NCBI RefSeq assembly: GCF_000314995.1
Contig: NZ_BAEO01000027.1
Coordinates: 1-64,000, forward strand
Source: Paraglaciecola arctica BSs20135
GTDB taxonomy: Bacteria > Pseudomonadota > Gammaproteobacteria > Enterobacterales > Alteromonadaceae
DNA length: 64,000 nt
Direction of reading: 5' to 3'
This document shows positions 8,958-18,239 of this stretch, one piece after another. The notes under the pieces are model-generated. The model searched no databases. It was not told where the DNA came from and was given only the letters and a program-made list of their open reading frames with translations. Positions within the stretch are counted from its first letter, which is position 1. Every line of letters starts with the position of its first letter. A program made the position numbers and the translations under genes.

Positions 8958-10163
8958 ATGCAACAAGTTGTCATTATTGGTGCAAGTCATGGAGGTGCAG
9001 AAGCGGCAATTGCGCTTCGCACCCAAGGTTGGGAAGGTAAAATATTGTTAGTCGGTGATGAGCCGACTTTACCTTATCAGCGCCCCCCGCTTTCAAAAGG
9101 GTATTTTCATCAGGCGGTATCTGATCAGCAATTATTAATTAAAAAGCCAACGTTGTATGAAAAAGCCAAAGTAGAGGTGATGTTAGGTGAGTCGGTAACC
9201 GCAATCGATAAAGCTAACAAAAGTATATCTTTGGCTTCTGGAGCGTCCATTTCCTTTGATTATTTAATCATAGCGACTGGTGCTCGGGCGAGAAAACTGA
9301 GTATTCCAGGATCTGACCTTAGTTGTATTAATTACCTTAGAACATTAGCCGATGCCGACAAGATAATTAGTCAGGTCAATGCCCAGTCTCACTTACTTGT
9401 TGTAGGTGCTGGGTACATAGGTTTGGAAATTGCTGCTTCAGCAAGCAAGCTTGGCGCAAAAGTGACTGTGCTAGAAAGTTTTCCTAGGGTTTTATCCAGA
9501 GTTACTAATGAACAAATGTCTGAATTTTATCAAAACCTACATGCTCAACATGGTGTAGACATTAAACTTAACTCTGGCGTAACTGAGTTTCGACGTTCTG
9601 GAGAACGTTATGTTGCTGTTCTGCCAGATGGTGAAGAACTTACTTTTGATTCTGCCGTTATAGGCATTGGTGTTATTCCTAATGTAGAGCTTGCCGAGTT
9701 AGCGGGGCTAGAGTGCGAAAATGGCATTGTGGTTGACAATAAAACCATTACTTCAGAGCCAGGCATATTTGCCATTGGTGATGTGAGTAATCATCCTAAT
9801 CCATTTTATCAACGGCAAATTAGGCTGGAGTCTGTACCTAATGCCATGGAACAAGCGAAAGTGGCGGCAGCGACGATTTGCGGCAAGGAAAAAACACATG
9901 ATGCATTTCCTTGGTTTTGGTCTGATCAATTTGATGTGAAACTGCAAACTGCTGGTTTGTCTCAAGGATATGACTCTACCGTTATTCGTGGCGATATAGC
10001 GGCGAAAAAGTTTGCATTATTTTACTTAAAAGAAGGAAAAGTGATTGCCGTAGATGCGATTAACTCTCCGAAAGACTTTATGAAAGCAAAAATGTTGATC
10101 CCCACGGGCATTAGTATTCCAGAGTCCAAACTGGCAGATACTAGTTCCGATTGGTTTGAGTAA
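8958..10163 (+). CDS. FAD-dependent ferredoxin-NAD(P)H reductase (putidaredoxin reductase type)
   Basis: 401 residues. Two dinucleotide-binding folds are visible: an FAD site near the N-terminus (VVIIGASHGGAEAAIALR) and an NAD(P)H site near residue 150 (LVVGAGYIGLEIAASASKLG), plus the late FAD motif GIFAIGDVSNHP. This is the rubredoxin/putidaredoxin reductase family, which moves electrons from NADH to the small ferredoxin encoded just upstream. The gene is 9 bases after the ferredoxin and 3 bases before the sulfatase, so the three are one operon with the receptor likely in front. Confidence 0.92.
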   Translation: MQQVVIIGASHGGAEAAIALRTQGWEGKILLVGDEPTLPYQRPPLSKGYFHQAVSDQQLLIKKPTLYEKAKVEVMLGESVTAIDKANKSISLASGASISFDYLIIATGARARKLSIPGSDLSCINYLRTLADADKIISQVNAQSHLLVVGAGYIGLEIAASASKLGAKVTVLESFPRVLSRVTNEQMSEFYQNLHAQHGVDIKLNSGVTEFRRSGERYVAVLPDGEELTFDSAVIGIGVIPNVELAELAGLECENGIVVDNKTITSEPGIFAIGDVSNHPNPFYQRQIRLESVPNAMEQAKVAAATICGKEKTHDAFPWFWSDQFDVKLQTAGLSQGYDSTVIRGDIAAKKFALFYLKEGKVIAVDAINSPKDFMKAKMLIPTGISIPESKLADTSSDWFE

Positions 10164-10166
10164 GCT

Positions 10167-11831
10167 ATGACGGGAATTTTGAATTTCTGTGTTGTTATTT
10201 TTGTGGTGTTTATCACCGCTTGCTCTACTACTGACAATGTTGCTGAAGTTGCCAGACCTAATATTTTACTGATTGTTGTAGATGATATGGGAATGGCTGA
10301 TTTAGCCAGCTTTGGCGGTGAAATTGCAACGCCTAATATTGATAATCTTGCTATGAGAGGTACAAAATTCAGTAATTTTCACAGTGCACCAGTGTGTTCT
10401 GCAACCCGCGTTATGATGTTAACGGGGGTCGATAATCACAAAGCGGGCATTGGTAATATGGCGGAAGAATTAGCACCTAATCAGGTAGGTAAGCCAGGAT
10501 ATGAAGGCGAGATAAATAATCGCGTTATCACCATAGCATCCATACTAAAAAATCAGGGTTATCAAACCTATATGGCTGGTAAGTGGCACCTTGGCATGAC
10601 ACAAGAGTCGAGTCCATGGGCACGAGGTTTTGAACGTTCTTTTGCGCTTCTACCCGGTGGCGCGAGCCATTTTTCTGATATGAAACCTGCGTACCATCCA
10701 GACCCCAATGGTAAAGCGCCTTATCGCCAAGATCAGCATATGCTGGATGAATTGCCTGACAATTTTGAGTACTCCACACAATTTTATGCTGATGAAATGA
10801 TCAAATACATCGAGCAGGGTAATTCAGACAAACCATATTTTGCCTATTTGTCTTTTACTGCGCCTCATTGGCCGTTGCAAGCCCCTCTAAAAACCGTTGA
10901 AAAATACCGAGGAAAATACGACATAGGATATGACGTTATTACTCAGCAACGATTAGAGAAACAAAAACAATTAGGCATTGTGCCAAATTGGGCACAGATT
11001 AATAAACAAACTTCAAAAACTACAAAGAGAGTGCCTTGGAATGAGCTTGATAAAGCTCAACAACAAACACAAGCTAAGGCGATGGAAATTTACGCCGCCA
11101 TGATTGAAGAAATTGATAATCATACTGGCAGAGTCATAGATGTATTGCGAAAACGCGGTGAGTTGGACAATACCATTGTCATTTTTCTTTCAGACAATGG
11201 GGCTGAAGGTCATGACGTTGATGAAACCTGGCCTATGGAAACATTTCCCGAAATAAGAAAAAACATTAACGCGCGCCACGATTTTAGTTATGAAAATATG
11301 GGGCAACCTAATAGTTACGTATTTTATGGAGCGGATTGGGCACAAGCAGGCTCACCTGTTTACAACCTCTATAAAGGTTTTCCTACAGAAGGAGGCACGC
11401 GAGTTCCTGCTTTCATCACCTATCCTAAGTATTTTTCAGAAGGGATAAATCACGCATATTCGAGCGTTAAGGATATTGTTCCGACCCTACTGGATGTGAC
11501 TAGTATTGAGCACCCAAGTCAAACAAATAGCCCTTTGGACTTAGAAGTGCCTACAGGAGATTCGATGATCCAAAGTTCAAACCCTGAGCGGATTGAAGGC
11601 ACTGAAATATTAGGCAAGTACTCGCTGCAACAAGGCCAATGGAAAATCGTCAACATGCCAGTACCTTATGGAAACGGGGAGTGGCAACTATATAACCTTG
11701 CTAAAGATTTATCTGAGTCCCAAGACTTATCTCAGCAATACCCAGACATGTTAGCTGAGCTGATAAAAGAATGGGAAAACTACAAAACCAACAATGGTGT
11801 GATTTTACCTAATGAAGTAAGTGGTTACTAA
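10167..11831 (+). CDS. Type I sulfatase, outer-membrane lipoprotein
   Basis: 554 residues. The signal ends in a lipobox (VFITAC, Cys19) with Ser at +2, suggesting outer-membrane anchoring. It is an alkaline-phosphatase-fold sulfatase of the arylsulfatase (AtsA-like) group: metal ligands in VVDDMG, the modification site Cys77 in VCSATR, GKWHLG, TAPHWPLQ, and SDNGAEG late in the protein. The Cys must become formylglycine; here the site is C-S-A-T-R rather than the commonest C-x-P-S-R, still within the accepted C-x-(P/A)-x-R form. No formylglycine-generating enzyme is in the window. It hydrolyses a sulfate ester, substrate unknown, probably of the imported ligand. Confidence 0.9.
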   Translation: MTGILNFCVVIFVVFITACSTTDNVAEVARPNILLIVVDDMGMADLASFGGEIATPNIDNLAMRGTKFSNFHSAPVCSATRVMMLTGVDNHKAGIGNMAEELAPNQVGKPGYEGEINNRVITIASILKNQGYQTYMAGKWHLGMTQESSPWARGFERSFALLPGGASHFSDMKPAYHPDPNGKAPYRQDQHMLDELPDNFEYSTQFYADEMIKYIEQGNSDKPYFAYLSFTAPHWPLQAPLKTVEKYRGKYDIGYDVITQQRLEKQKQLGIVPNWAQINKQTSKTTKRVPWNELDKAQQQTQAKAMEIYAAMIEEIDNHTGRVIDVLRKRGELDNTIVIFLSDNGAEGHDVDETWPMETFPEIRKNINARHDFSYENMGQPNSYVFYGADWAQAGSPVYNLYKGFPTEGGTRVPAFITYPKYFSEGINHAYSSVKDIVPTLLDVTSIEHPSQTNSPLDLEVPTGDSMIQSSNPERIEGTEILGKYSLQQGQWKIVNMPVPYGNGEWQLYNLAKDLSESQDLSQQYPDMLAELIKEWENYKTNNGVILPNEVSGY

Positions 11832-11851
11832 TAAACTAGAGTACCGGTTAA

Positions 11852-12745
11852 TTAACTAAACCTTGCATTACAGGCGTTAAGTATCCATTCCATAAATATT
11901 TTAATTTTGGTTGTGTTGTTTCTTTGTGCAGGGGACATAAGATAATAAGAATGTTCTTCATCTATAGGTTTATCAAATAATTTAACCAGTTGACCATCAA
12001 TAATAAATTGTTGTGTTTCTAGGGTGTTCGAAAGTGCAACACCTGCACCTAGTGTCGCGGCTCTAATGGCTTGACTGGTGCTTGGGAAATAAATGTTTGA
12101 ATCTATGGAAGTTATATCAACCCCGTATTGCTCCATCCAGCGCATCCATGATACCTGTCCATCATGGATCAATGTGAATGACGAAAGCTCTTGAGCTCTC
12201 ATCCGCTGTCTGCCTTGATTTAGTAAGGTAGGACTGCATACTGGGAATAATGTAGGGGCACCAATCTTAGTTAATAATCGCTCATCAGTCTGAGGTTTGC
12301 CGTAACAGATTGCGATATCAATATCATGGGGGATCACTTTTTGTAGCGGTTGTATTTCTGCGACTGTAATGGTTATTTCTGGATATTTTTCGTAGAAACT
12401 ACAAATGTGCTGGGCTGCCCAACTAGTTGCAATTGTTTCTGTGCAACCAATAACCAAAGAACCATTGATGTTCTGCGGATCAAGGTTTCTCGCCCCATCC
12501 ACTATTAAATCCAAACCCTGTGAAACGGCCGTTAATAACCTAATGCCAGCAGGTGTTAAAGCAAGTGTATTGTGGGCTCTAGAAAATAAGGAAACACCAA
12601 GGCGTTCCTCTAACAATCTAACTTGATGAGAGATTGCACCTTGGGTCACACCCAACTCACTTCCTGCTTTGCCCATATGTAAGTGTTGAGCCGCAGATTC
12701 AAAAGCACGTAGTGATGCTAAGGGTAAGGTTCGTCGATCAATCAT
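11852..12745 (-). CDS. LysR family regulator, GcvA/AmpR-like
   Basis: Start placed at the ATG at 12745 (297 residues) because GAGGAT lies just upstream; the frame extends to an ATG at 12775 without a good site. The N-terminus MIDRRTLPLASLRAFESAA with the helix-turn-helix ELGVTQGAISHQVRLLEERLG is typical of the GcvA/AmpR subgroup, followed by a periplasmic-binding-protein-like effector domain. It is divergent from gabD across about 110 bp, the classic arrangement for control of a neighbouring catabolic operon. It converges on the sulfatase gene with a 20-bp gap. Confidence 0.85.
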   Translation of the reverse strand: MIDRRTLPLASLRAFESAAQHLHMGKAGSELGVTQGAISHQVRLLEERLGVSLFSRAHNTLALTPAGIRLLTAVSQGLDLIVDGARNLDPQNINGSLVIGCTETIATSWAAQHICSFYEKYPEITITVAEIQPLQKVIPHDIDIAICYGKPQTDERLLTKIGAPTLFPVCSPTLLNQGRQRMRAQELSSFTLIHDGQVSWMRWMEQYGVDITSIDSNIYFPSTSQAIRAATLGAGVALSNTLETQQFIIDGQLVKLFDKPIDEEHSYYLMSPAQRNNTTKIKIFMEWILNACNARFS

Positions 12746-12854
12746 ACAAATATCCTCATGAATAATACTAATCATAACAGCTAATAATACTCGATTGTGT
12801 CTAAATTAATTATTTAATACCTTAGTTTCCATACACTCTTAAGGAATTTTTATA

Positions 12855-14312
12855 ATGTCATTTTTAACTGATGATCAATTGTTTCAGCCCCACGGTTTCA
12901 TCAATGGTGAATTTGTGGCTGCTGACAATAAAAGTACATTTGTTGTTTTTAATCCTGCTACTAAGCAGGCTATTGCTGAAGTGGCACGATGTGGCCGAGA
13001 AGAAACCAAAAGAGCGATTGAACATGCAAAAGACGCGATGTTTGGCTGGTCTCGATTAACTGCTAAGCAACGCTCAGAATTTTTAATGGCTTGGCATGAC
13101 CAAATCATTGCCAATAAAAAAGATCTTGCTAAATTACTGTCGTCAGAGCAAGGAAAACCCGTCGCAGAAGCCGAAGGTGAAATTGTTTATGGGGCGAGTT
13201 ATATAAAATGGTTCGCCGAAGAAGCTAAACGTATTTATGGGGATATTATTCCTCAATCGAGCAGTGATTCAAGATTGCTTTGTATCAAACAACCGGTCGG
13301 AGTTGTTGCCTGTATTACCCCGTGGAATTTTCCCAATGCCATGCTTACCAGAAAAATTGCTCCCGCATTAGCCGCTGGTTGCACTGTTGTGTGTAAACCG
13401 GCCAGTGAAACTCCTTTATCTGCATTGGCATTAGGTGAGCTGGCTAATCGTGCAGGTATTCCCAAAGGCGTGATTAATATACTGGCTGGTAGTACTGCAG
13501 AAATCAGTAGTGCGTTGACCGAAAGTTCAGTGGTGAGAAAGTTGACATTTACTGGCTCTACACCAGTAGGAAAATTACTGACAACCGAATGTGCCAAAAC
13601 ATTAAAGCGTACGTCAATGGAACTTGGAGGCAATGCACCCTTTATTGTTTTCGAAACGGCAGACTTAGATGCAGCTGTGAGTGGCTTAATAGCTAACAAA
13701 TTCCGCAACGCAGGCCAAACCTGTGTTTGCACCAACCGCGTCTTGGTTCAGTCTTCTGTGATTGAGAGTTTTACTGAAAAACTCATCACAGCAACCAACA
13801 AACTTAAGTTAGGAGACGCTTTTAGTGCTGATACTGATATTGGTCCATTGATCAATGAGTCAGCCGTTAAGAAAGTACGTGAATTGGTGGCAAATGCTGA
13901 GCAACTAGGTGCTCAAAGTGTTTCTGCTGAATCGAACTATCCGGCTGACAGTAACTTTGTAGCCCCTATTGTGATTAAAAACGCCACAACAGACATGGAT
14001 ATTTTTTCTGAAGAAATATTCGGCCCCGTTGCTGCCATCTTTGAATTTGAAAATGAAGCACAGGCAATAGAAATGGCAAACGATTCTCCATTCGGACTTG
14101 CCGCCTACTTTTATTCCAATGATATGAGCCAAGTTTGGCGTGTGGGAGAAGCACTCGAGGCCGGAATGGTAGGAATTAATGATTCAGCGATTTCCAATGA
14201 AATGATCCCTTTTGGTGGGGTGAAGGAGTCTGGTCAAGGCAGAGAAGGTTCTAAGTATGGTCTAGACGACTATATGGAAATTAAACATTTAAAAATGGGA
14301 GGGTTGAAATAA
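12855..14312 (+). CDS. gabD: NAD(P)-dependent succinate-semialdehyde dehydrogenase
   Basis: 485 residues, full length for GabD. It is an aldehyde dehydrogenase with catalytic Cys290 (AGQTCVCTNR) and general base Glu256 (MELGGNAPFIVF), and the cofactor segment ITPWNFPNAMLTRKIAPALA. In the family it oxidises succinate semialdehyde to succinate in the cytosol. The stop codon overlaps the ATG of the following gabT by one base, so the pair forms a tight GABA-degradation operon: transamination then oxidation. The divergent LysR gene is the likely regulator. Related semialdehyde dehydrogenases (glutarate semialdehyde) cannot be excluded by sequence alone. Confidence 0.9.
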   Translation: MSFLTDDQLFQPHGFINGEFVAADNKSTFVVFNPATKQAIAEVARCGREETKRAIEHAKDAMFGWSRLTAKQRSEFLMAWHDQIIANKKDLAKLLSSEQGKPVAEAEGEIVYGASYIKWFAEEAKRIYGDIIPQSSSDSRLLCIKQPVGVVACITPWNFPNAMLTRKIAPALAAGCTVVCKPASETPLSALALGELANRAGIPKGVINILAGSTAEISSALTESSVVRKLTFTGSTPVGKLLTTECAKTLKRTSMELGGNAPFIVFETADLDAAVSGLIANKFRNAGQTCVCTNRVLVQSSVIESFTEKLITATNKLKLGDAFSADTDIGPLINESAVKKVRELVANAEQLGAQSVSAESNYPADSNFVAPIVIKNATTDMDIFSEEIFGPVAAIFEFENEAQAIEMANDSPFGLAAYFYSNDMSQVWRVGEALEAGMVGINDSAISNEMIPFGGVKESGQGREGSKYGLDDYMEIKHLKMGGLK

Positions 14313-15619
14313 TGCAACTAACAAAAGATACCAAGTTAACAAATGCTCAGTGGCAACAACGTAAAGATCAGGCGTTTGCTCGCGGCGAGGCTAATTTAGC
14401 TCCTATTTATGTCACTAAAGGTAAAAACGCTCATTTGTGGGATGTGGAAGGTAACAAATACATAGATTTTGCTGCAGGTATTGCGGTGACTAATACCGGG
14501 CATTGTCATCCCAAAGTGGTTGCAGCCCTTAAACATCAAGTGGAACAGTTTTCTCACACTTGTGTCATGGTGACACCATACGACAGCGCAGTTTTGTTAG
14601 CTGAACAACTAAATGAATTAGCACCTGGTAATAGCCCTAAAAAAACCATGTTTGTGACAACAGGCGCAGAAGCAGTTGAAAACACGATTAAAATAGCCCG
14701 CGCTCATACTGGACGCAGAGCCGTGATTGCATTTAATGGTGGATACCATGGTAGAACTAATTTCACTTTAGGATTAACAGGAAAAAATGCGCCCTATAAA
14801 ACCTTGTTTGGGCCTTTCCCCGCAGATATTTATCGCGCTCCTTTTCCGATCCCTTACCACGGTGTAACTGAAGAGGGATCGTTACAGGCATTACACAATT
14901 TATTTAACTGTGACATAACGCCAGAAGAGGTTGCCGCGATAATCATTGAACCGGTGCAAGGAGAGGGTGGTTTTTATCCTGCTTCTAAATCTTTTATGCA
15001 GGCGCTTCGCAAAATTTGTGATGAACACGGTATTGTTTTTGTAGCCGATGAAATACAAACCGGCTTTGCGAGAACCGGTAAGTTGTTTGCCTGTGAGCAT
15101 TCAGATGTAGAGCCAGATCTGATTACAATGGCAAAAGGTATGGCTGGTGGTTTCCCAATAGCTGCGGTAGTAGGTAAATCTGAGATTATGGATGCACCAC
15201 TTCCTGGTGGGCTAGGTGGAACTTATGCTGGCTCTCCTGTGGGATGCGCCGCAGCATTGGCTGTATTGGACGTTATTAAAGAAGAAAACTTAGTTGAAAA
15301 AGCAGTTAAGATTGGTCAACTCTTTGCAGACTGTTTAGGCAAGTTGCAGCAACAATACCCGCTTTTAATCGGAGATATTCGTGCTGAACGAGGAGCTATG
15401 GTTGCACTAGAACTCATCGAAGAAGGTGACGCTAATAAACCAAACTCTGGGCTGTTAGCTAAGGTAATAATAGAGGCCCAATCTCGAGGACTAATCATCC
15501 TTAAATGTGGGATCCGCAACAACGTTATTCGCTTTTTACCACCTTTAACTATTGAAGAAGAAACCCTACAAGAGGGACTCTCTCTGTTCGTTGAAAGTTT
15601 TACCGCTGCGGCTAAATAA
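14312..15619 (+). CDS. gabT: 4-aminobutyrate aminotransferase
   Basis: 435 residues, a class III PLP-dependent aminotransferase. Cofactor-binding signatures are TTGAEAVENTIKIARAHTGR, the diagnostic VFVADEIQTGFARTG, and Schiff-base Lys275 in TMAKGMAGGFP. It transfers the amino group of GABA to 2-oxoglutarate, giving succinate semialdehyde for the upstream dehydrogenase. Translation is coupled to gabD by a one-base overlap (TAATG). The operon ends in a clear hairpin at 15658. A close relative acting on 5-aminovalerate is the main alternative. Confidence 0.9.
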   Translation: MQLTKDTKLTNAQWQQRKDQAFARGEANLAPIYVTKGKNAHLWDVEGNKYIDFAAGIAVTNTGHCHPKVVAALKHQVEQFSHTCVMVTPYDSAVLLAEQLNELAPGNSPKKTMFVTTGAEAVENTIKIARAHTGRRAVIAFNGGYHGRTNFTLGLTGKNAPYKTLFGPFPADIYRAPFPIPYHGVTEEGSLQALHNLFNCDITPEEVAAIIIEPVQGEGGFYPASKSFMQALRKICDEHGIVFVADEIQTGFARTGKLFACEHSDVEPDLITMAKGMAGGFPIAAVVGKSEIMDAPLPGGLGGTYAGSPVGCAAALAVLDVIKEENLVEKAVKIGQLFADCLGKLQQQYPLLIGDIRAERGAMVALELIEEGDANKPNSGLLAKVIIEAQSRGLIILKCGIRNNVIRFLPPLTIEEETLQEGLSLFVESFTAAAK

Positions 15620-15657
15620 TATCCGAATAAATGTGAAATAGGCGTTTAACATAAACT

Positions 15658-15690
15658 AAAAGGGCACATCAAATGTGCCCTTTTGTATAA
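15658..15690 (+). terminator. Rho-independent terminator of gabDT
   Basis: AAAAGGGCACAT (15658-15669) pairs perfectly with ATGTGCCCTTTT (15673-15684) around a three-base loop, with a T-run on the plus strand, 38 bases after the gabT stop. Confidence 0.85.
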
Positions 15691-15823
15691 AGGTTTTAGC
15701 TACCAAAACCATTAGCTAATAAGTAAATGCATAACGGCAGCAGCTATCTGCCTAAGTATGCCTTCGGTTATTCGCTGAATATTTGTTAAAGTACCCAGCT
15801 TAATTTACACAGGTTATTCCTTC

Positions 15824-16441
15824 ATGACACAAAGCTGCGCCGACTCCCTTATTGTATTGGATTTTGAAACCACTGGGCTGTCACCAGATATGGGAGATAG
15901 AGCCATCGAAATAGGTGCTGTTCGTCTTGAAAAAGGGCTGGTGGTTGACCGTTTTCAAGCACTTATGAATCCAGGGAAACGTGTCAGTGGCTTTATTGAA
16001 AACTACACTGGGATCACTAACCGGATGTTAAGCCAAGCTGCCCCTTGTGATGAAGTTATGGAACAGTTTGCTAACTTTATGGGTGACAGTAACCTTGTTG
16101 CTCATAATGCCTCATTTGATAAACGTTTTTTGGATGCGGAGTTAGGTCGAATTGCTAGATATTATAATGGCAATTTTGCTTGCTCTTTGCTTCTTGCAAG
16201 ACGTATTTATCAACAAGCGCCCAATCATAAGTTAGGTTCGCTTATAGCCTACAAAAACATTCCCTCTGATGGTGGTTTTCACAGAGCCTTATTTGACTCT
16301 GAAATGACGGCGAAATTGTGGATGACTATGTTGAACGATATTTCTCTGATGATAACGGCACAAGAGGTATCGTTTTCATTAATTCAAAAGCTCGCCAAAA
16401 CACCCAAAAATAATGTGCAAAAATTGCTGCAAGCACAGTAA
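15824..16441 (+). CDS. DEDDh 3'-5' exonuclease (DnaQ/epsilon-like)
   Basis: 205 residues. All DEDDh motifs are present: ExoI LDFETTG, ExoII HNASFDKRFLD, ExoIII HRALFDSEMT with the catalytic His. The family trims 3' ends of DNA or RNA; the short stand-alone form without a polymerase-binding tail resembles the Alteromonadales/Vibrio epsilon-like exonucleases rather than DnaQ itself. It stands alone. A 20-codon remnant that matches its N-terminus (SCADSLI.LDFETT) lies at 48195-48254, indicating an old duplication or rearrangement. Confidence 0.87.
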   Translation: MTQSCADSLIVLDFETTGLSPDMGDRAIEIGAVRLEKGLVVDRFQALMNPGKRVSGFIENYTGITNRMLSQAAPCDEVMEQFANFMGDSNLVAHNASFDKRFLDAELGRIARYYNGNFACSLLLARRIYQQAPNHKLGSLIAYKNIPSDGGFHRALFDSEMTAKLWMTMLNDISLMITAQEVSFSLIQKLAKTPKNNVQKLLQAQ

Positions 16442-16477
16442 TTAGTCAGCACAGTTGTTTTAGCTTCTCTGGGTCTT

Positions 16478-17323
16478 TTATGTAGCCTTGCATAAATGGT
16501 CATCGTTATCATTGCGAATAAAGTTACATACAGTATCTATCACGGTCGAATTACGCATTATTTTGCGATGACCTAGTCCAGACGTAGCGAAAAATCTGCC
16601 ATTGGGAATAACCTTTATTAGATTTTGTGCATCGCTAAATGGTACTTCCTCGTCATCACTATCGTGCACGAGCAAGGTGGGCTGTTGCAGTTCTTTTCCT
16701 CTACTGAGTAAGTCTATATCTTCGAATGGGATCCCAACCGTTTCTTCGACACTCTCGACGAATTTTTCTACTACAGATTTTGACATACCAATAAATCGCG
16801 CAAATCGCTTAGACAAATTCTGAAAATTTGCAGGGCCTGAAATTGAGATTACCTTTTCAACTTGCAGACCTTCAAGTGCGCTATACAAGGAGCATCCACC
16901 ACCCATTGAATGACCCACAACAGCATAAAATGGTCCGAAAGTTTGTTGTGCCAAAAATAGCGATTCTACAAAGCGCATTGGATGGGATTGTTGACCCTGT
17001 GAACGTCCGTGCGCGGGGGCATCTAATGCGATAATTTGAAAACCATTAGTGGTTAGAGGCTCTATAAAACCTGCCATTTGTGTCGCTCTTCCTTCCCAGC
17101 CATGCATCATTAAGATAGGAGGGCCTTGTCCCCATACAATAGCGCTGACGCCATTTTTTAAACGTATCCTATTGCCTTGTGCCTCAGCTTCTTCTTCCCA
17201 TGGTTTAGGATCATGACGTATAGGTGTAAAAAACAAATTAGTGGCGCGATTAAGTGCCGATTTTGGATCCATTAAACTTAGAAATCGGTTTTGTGTTCTG
17301 AATAGTTGTAATGCTAAATTCAT
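16478..17323 (-). CDS. Alpha/beta-fold hydrolase
   Basis: 281 residues, cytosolic. The alpha/beta hydrolase triad is complete: nucleophile in VVGHSMGGG, acid in LLVHDSDDEEVPF, and His in GLGHRKI; the oxyanion segment is ILMMHGWEGR. Esterase or lipase-like activity is expected, with unknown substrate. A perfect 12-bp palindrome that also occurs in front of the TetR gene lies about 80 bases upstream of its start, so it is very probably repressed by that TetR protein. Confidence 0.85.
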   Translation of the reverse strand: MNLALQLFRTQNRFLSLMDPKSALNRATNLFFTPIRHDPKPWEEEAEAQGNRIRLKNGVSAIVWGQGPPILMMHGWEGRATQMAGFIEPLTTNGFQIIALDAPAHGRSQGQQSHPMRFVESLFLAQQTFGPFYAVVGHSMGGGCSLYSALEGLQVEKVISISGPANFQNLSKRFARFIGMSKSVVEKFVESVEETVGIPFEDIDLLSRGKELQQPTLLVHDSDDEEVPFSDAQNLIKVIPNGRFFATSGLGHRKIMRNSTVIDTVCNFIRNDNDDHLCKAT

Positions 17324-17403
17324 GTTCTCTCCTATTAGCTAAAGTAAATTAACTCAAAGTAAAAATTTGGTTACTTTTTAGTGTATATTTAAAGTTTTAC
17401 CAG

Positions 17404-17420
17404 CCTTACGTAAGGTAGGT
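17404..17420. promoter_or_regulatory. TetR operator copy 1 (in front of the hydrolase gene)
   Basis: CCTTACGTAAGG at 17404-17415 is a perfect 12-bp palindrome, extended by TAGGT to 17420. The identical 17 bases occur in inverted orientation at 18024-18040, directly in front of the tetR start. Two copies of the same palindrome flanking one TetR gene, one in front of each gene, is a strong sign of the cognate operator. Confidence 0.75.
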
Positions 17421-17445
17421 TGAGGTGATTAAAAAAATCATAATG

Positions 17446-18021
17446 TTAACCCAACTTTACTAAACTCAGTGCTAAGGACTTACAGGTGTCGAATTCTTCT
17501 GTGTCTTGAGAGACTCTAGACGCTAACAATCCACCTTGTAACAAGGCAAATACTAGAGTTGAAAGTTCCTCTGGGGTTTTATCTGTCAGTGCAAATTCCT
17601 TTGTTTCTCGTCCGCGCTGAATAATTTTTGATAGTGATTCTTGGTGCAATCGATAAAGCTGCTGGACTTTAATTTGGGTCTTTTCTGGCACTGCATCCCA
17701 ACTTGCTGCAAAACTTGCCCCAGGGCAAAGCTTTTGTGCAGCTCCTATATGTTTAGCAAACCAATTGGTATACACATGCAATTGTTTGGCATTAGGTTGG
17801 TGTTCGATGTTTTTTAGGTTTTGCTTTAACAGAGCTATAGCACGATCAATGATGGCCTCACCTAACTCTTCTTTGCTCTCAAAGTGATAATAGACACTGC
17901 CTTTCTTAATCCCCACACCTTTTGCTAACGCCTGAAACGATACATTAGCAAATGACTTGGTTTGCAGGATCTCTTCTGCCAAGTTTATTAATGCTAGTTT
18001 TGTGGGATTCATTGTGTTCAT
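17446..18021 (-). CDS. TetR family transcriptional repressor
   Basis: 191 residues. The N-terminal helix-turn-helix SFQALAKGVGIKKGSVYYHFESKEELG is textbook TetR; the rest is a helical ligand-binding domain with a TetR_C-type end. The ATG at 18021 is used because AGGTAGGTG is just upstream, partly inside the operator; an in-frame ATG at 18012 is possible. It lies upstream of the alpha/beta hydrolase gene on the same strand, with an operator copy before each gene, so it most likely represses itself and the hydrolase until an unknown ligand binds. Confidence 0.88.
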   Translation of the reverse strand: MNTMNPTKLALINLAEEILQTKSFANVSFQALAKGVGIKKGSVYYHFESKEELGEAIIDRAIALLKQNLKNIEHQPNAKQLHVYTNWFAKHIGAAQKLCPGASFAASWDAVPEKTQIKVQQLYRLHQESLSKIIQRGRETKEFALTDKTPEELSTLVFALLQGGLLASRVSQDTEEFDTCKSLALSLVKLG

Positions 18022-18023
18022 TC

Positions 18024-18040
18024 ACCTACCTTACGTAAGG
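18024..18040. promoter_or_regulatory. TetR operator copy 2 (in front of tetR)
   Basis: ACCTACCTTACGTAAGG contains the perfect palindrome CCTTACGTAAGG (18029-18040) and is the exact reverse complement of the copy at 17404-17420. It overlaps the ribosome-binding region of the TetR gene, consistent with autorepression. Confidence 0.75.
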
Positions 18041-18239
18041 TTGTATGAATAATCAACAATATTATTGGATTTTTATATTCACACTACAAGTGTTCAAACT
18101 GAAGTTGTGATTGCTCAAAATTACTTCCAACTGGTTAAAGGGGAGCCAATTTTATTGAGTGTATGAACCTTGTCGCTTATTATGTGGATAGTAGACTGTT
18201 TAGTCTGATAGCCTCAAAAAAATATTTATAGGATTGATT

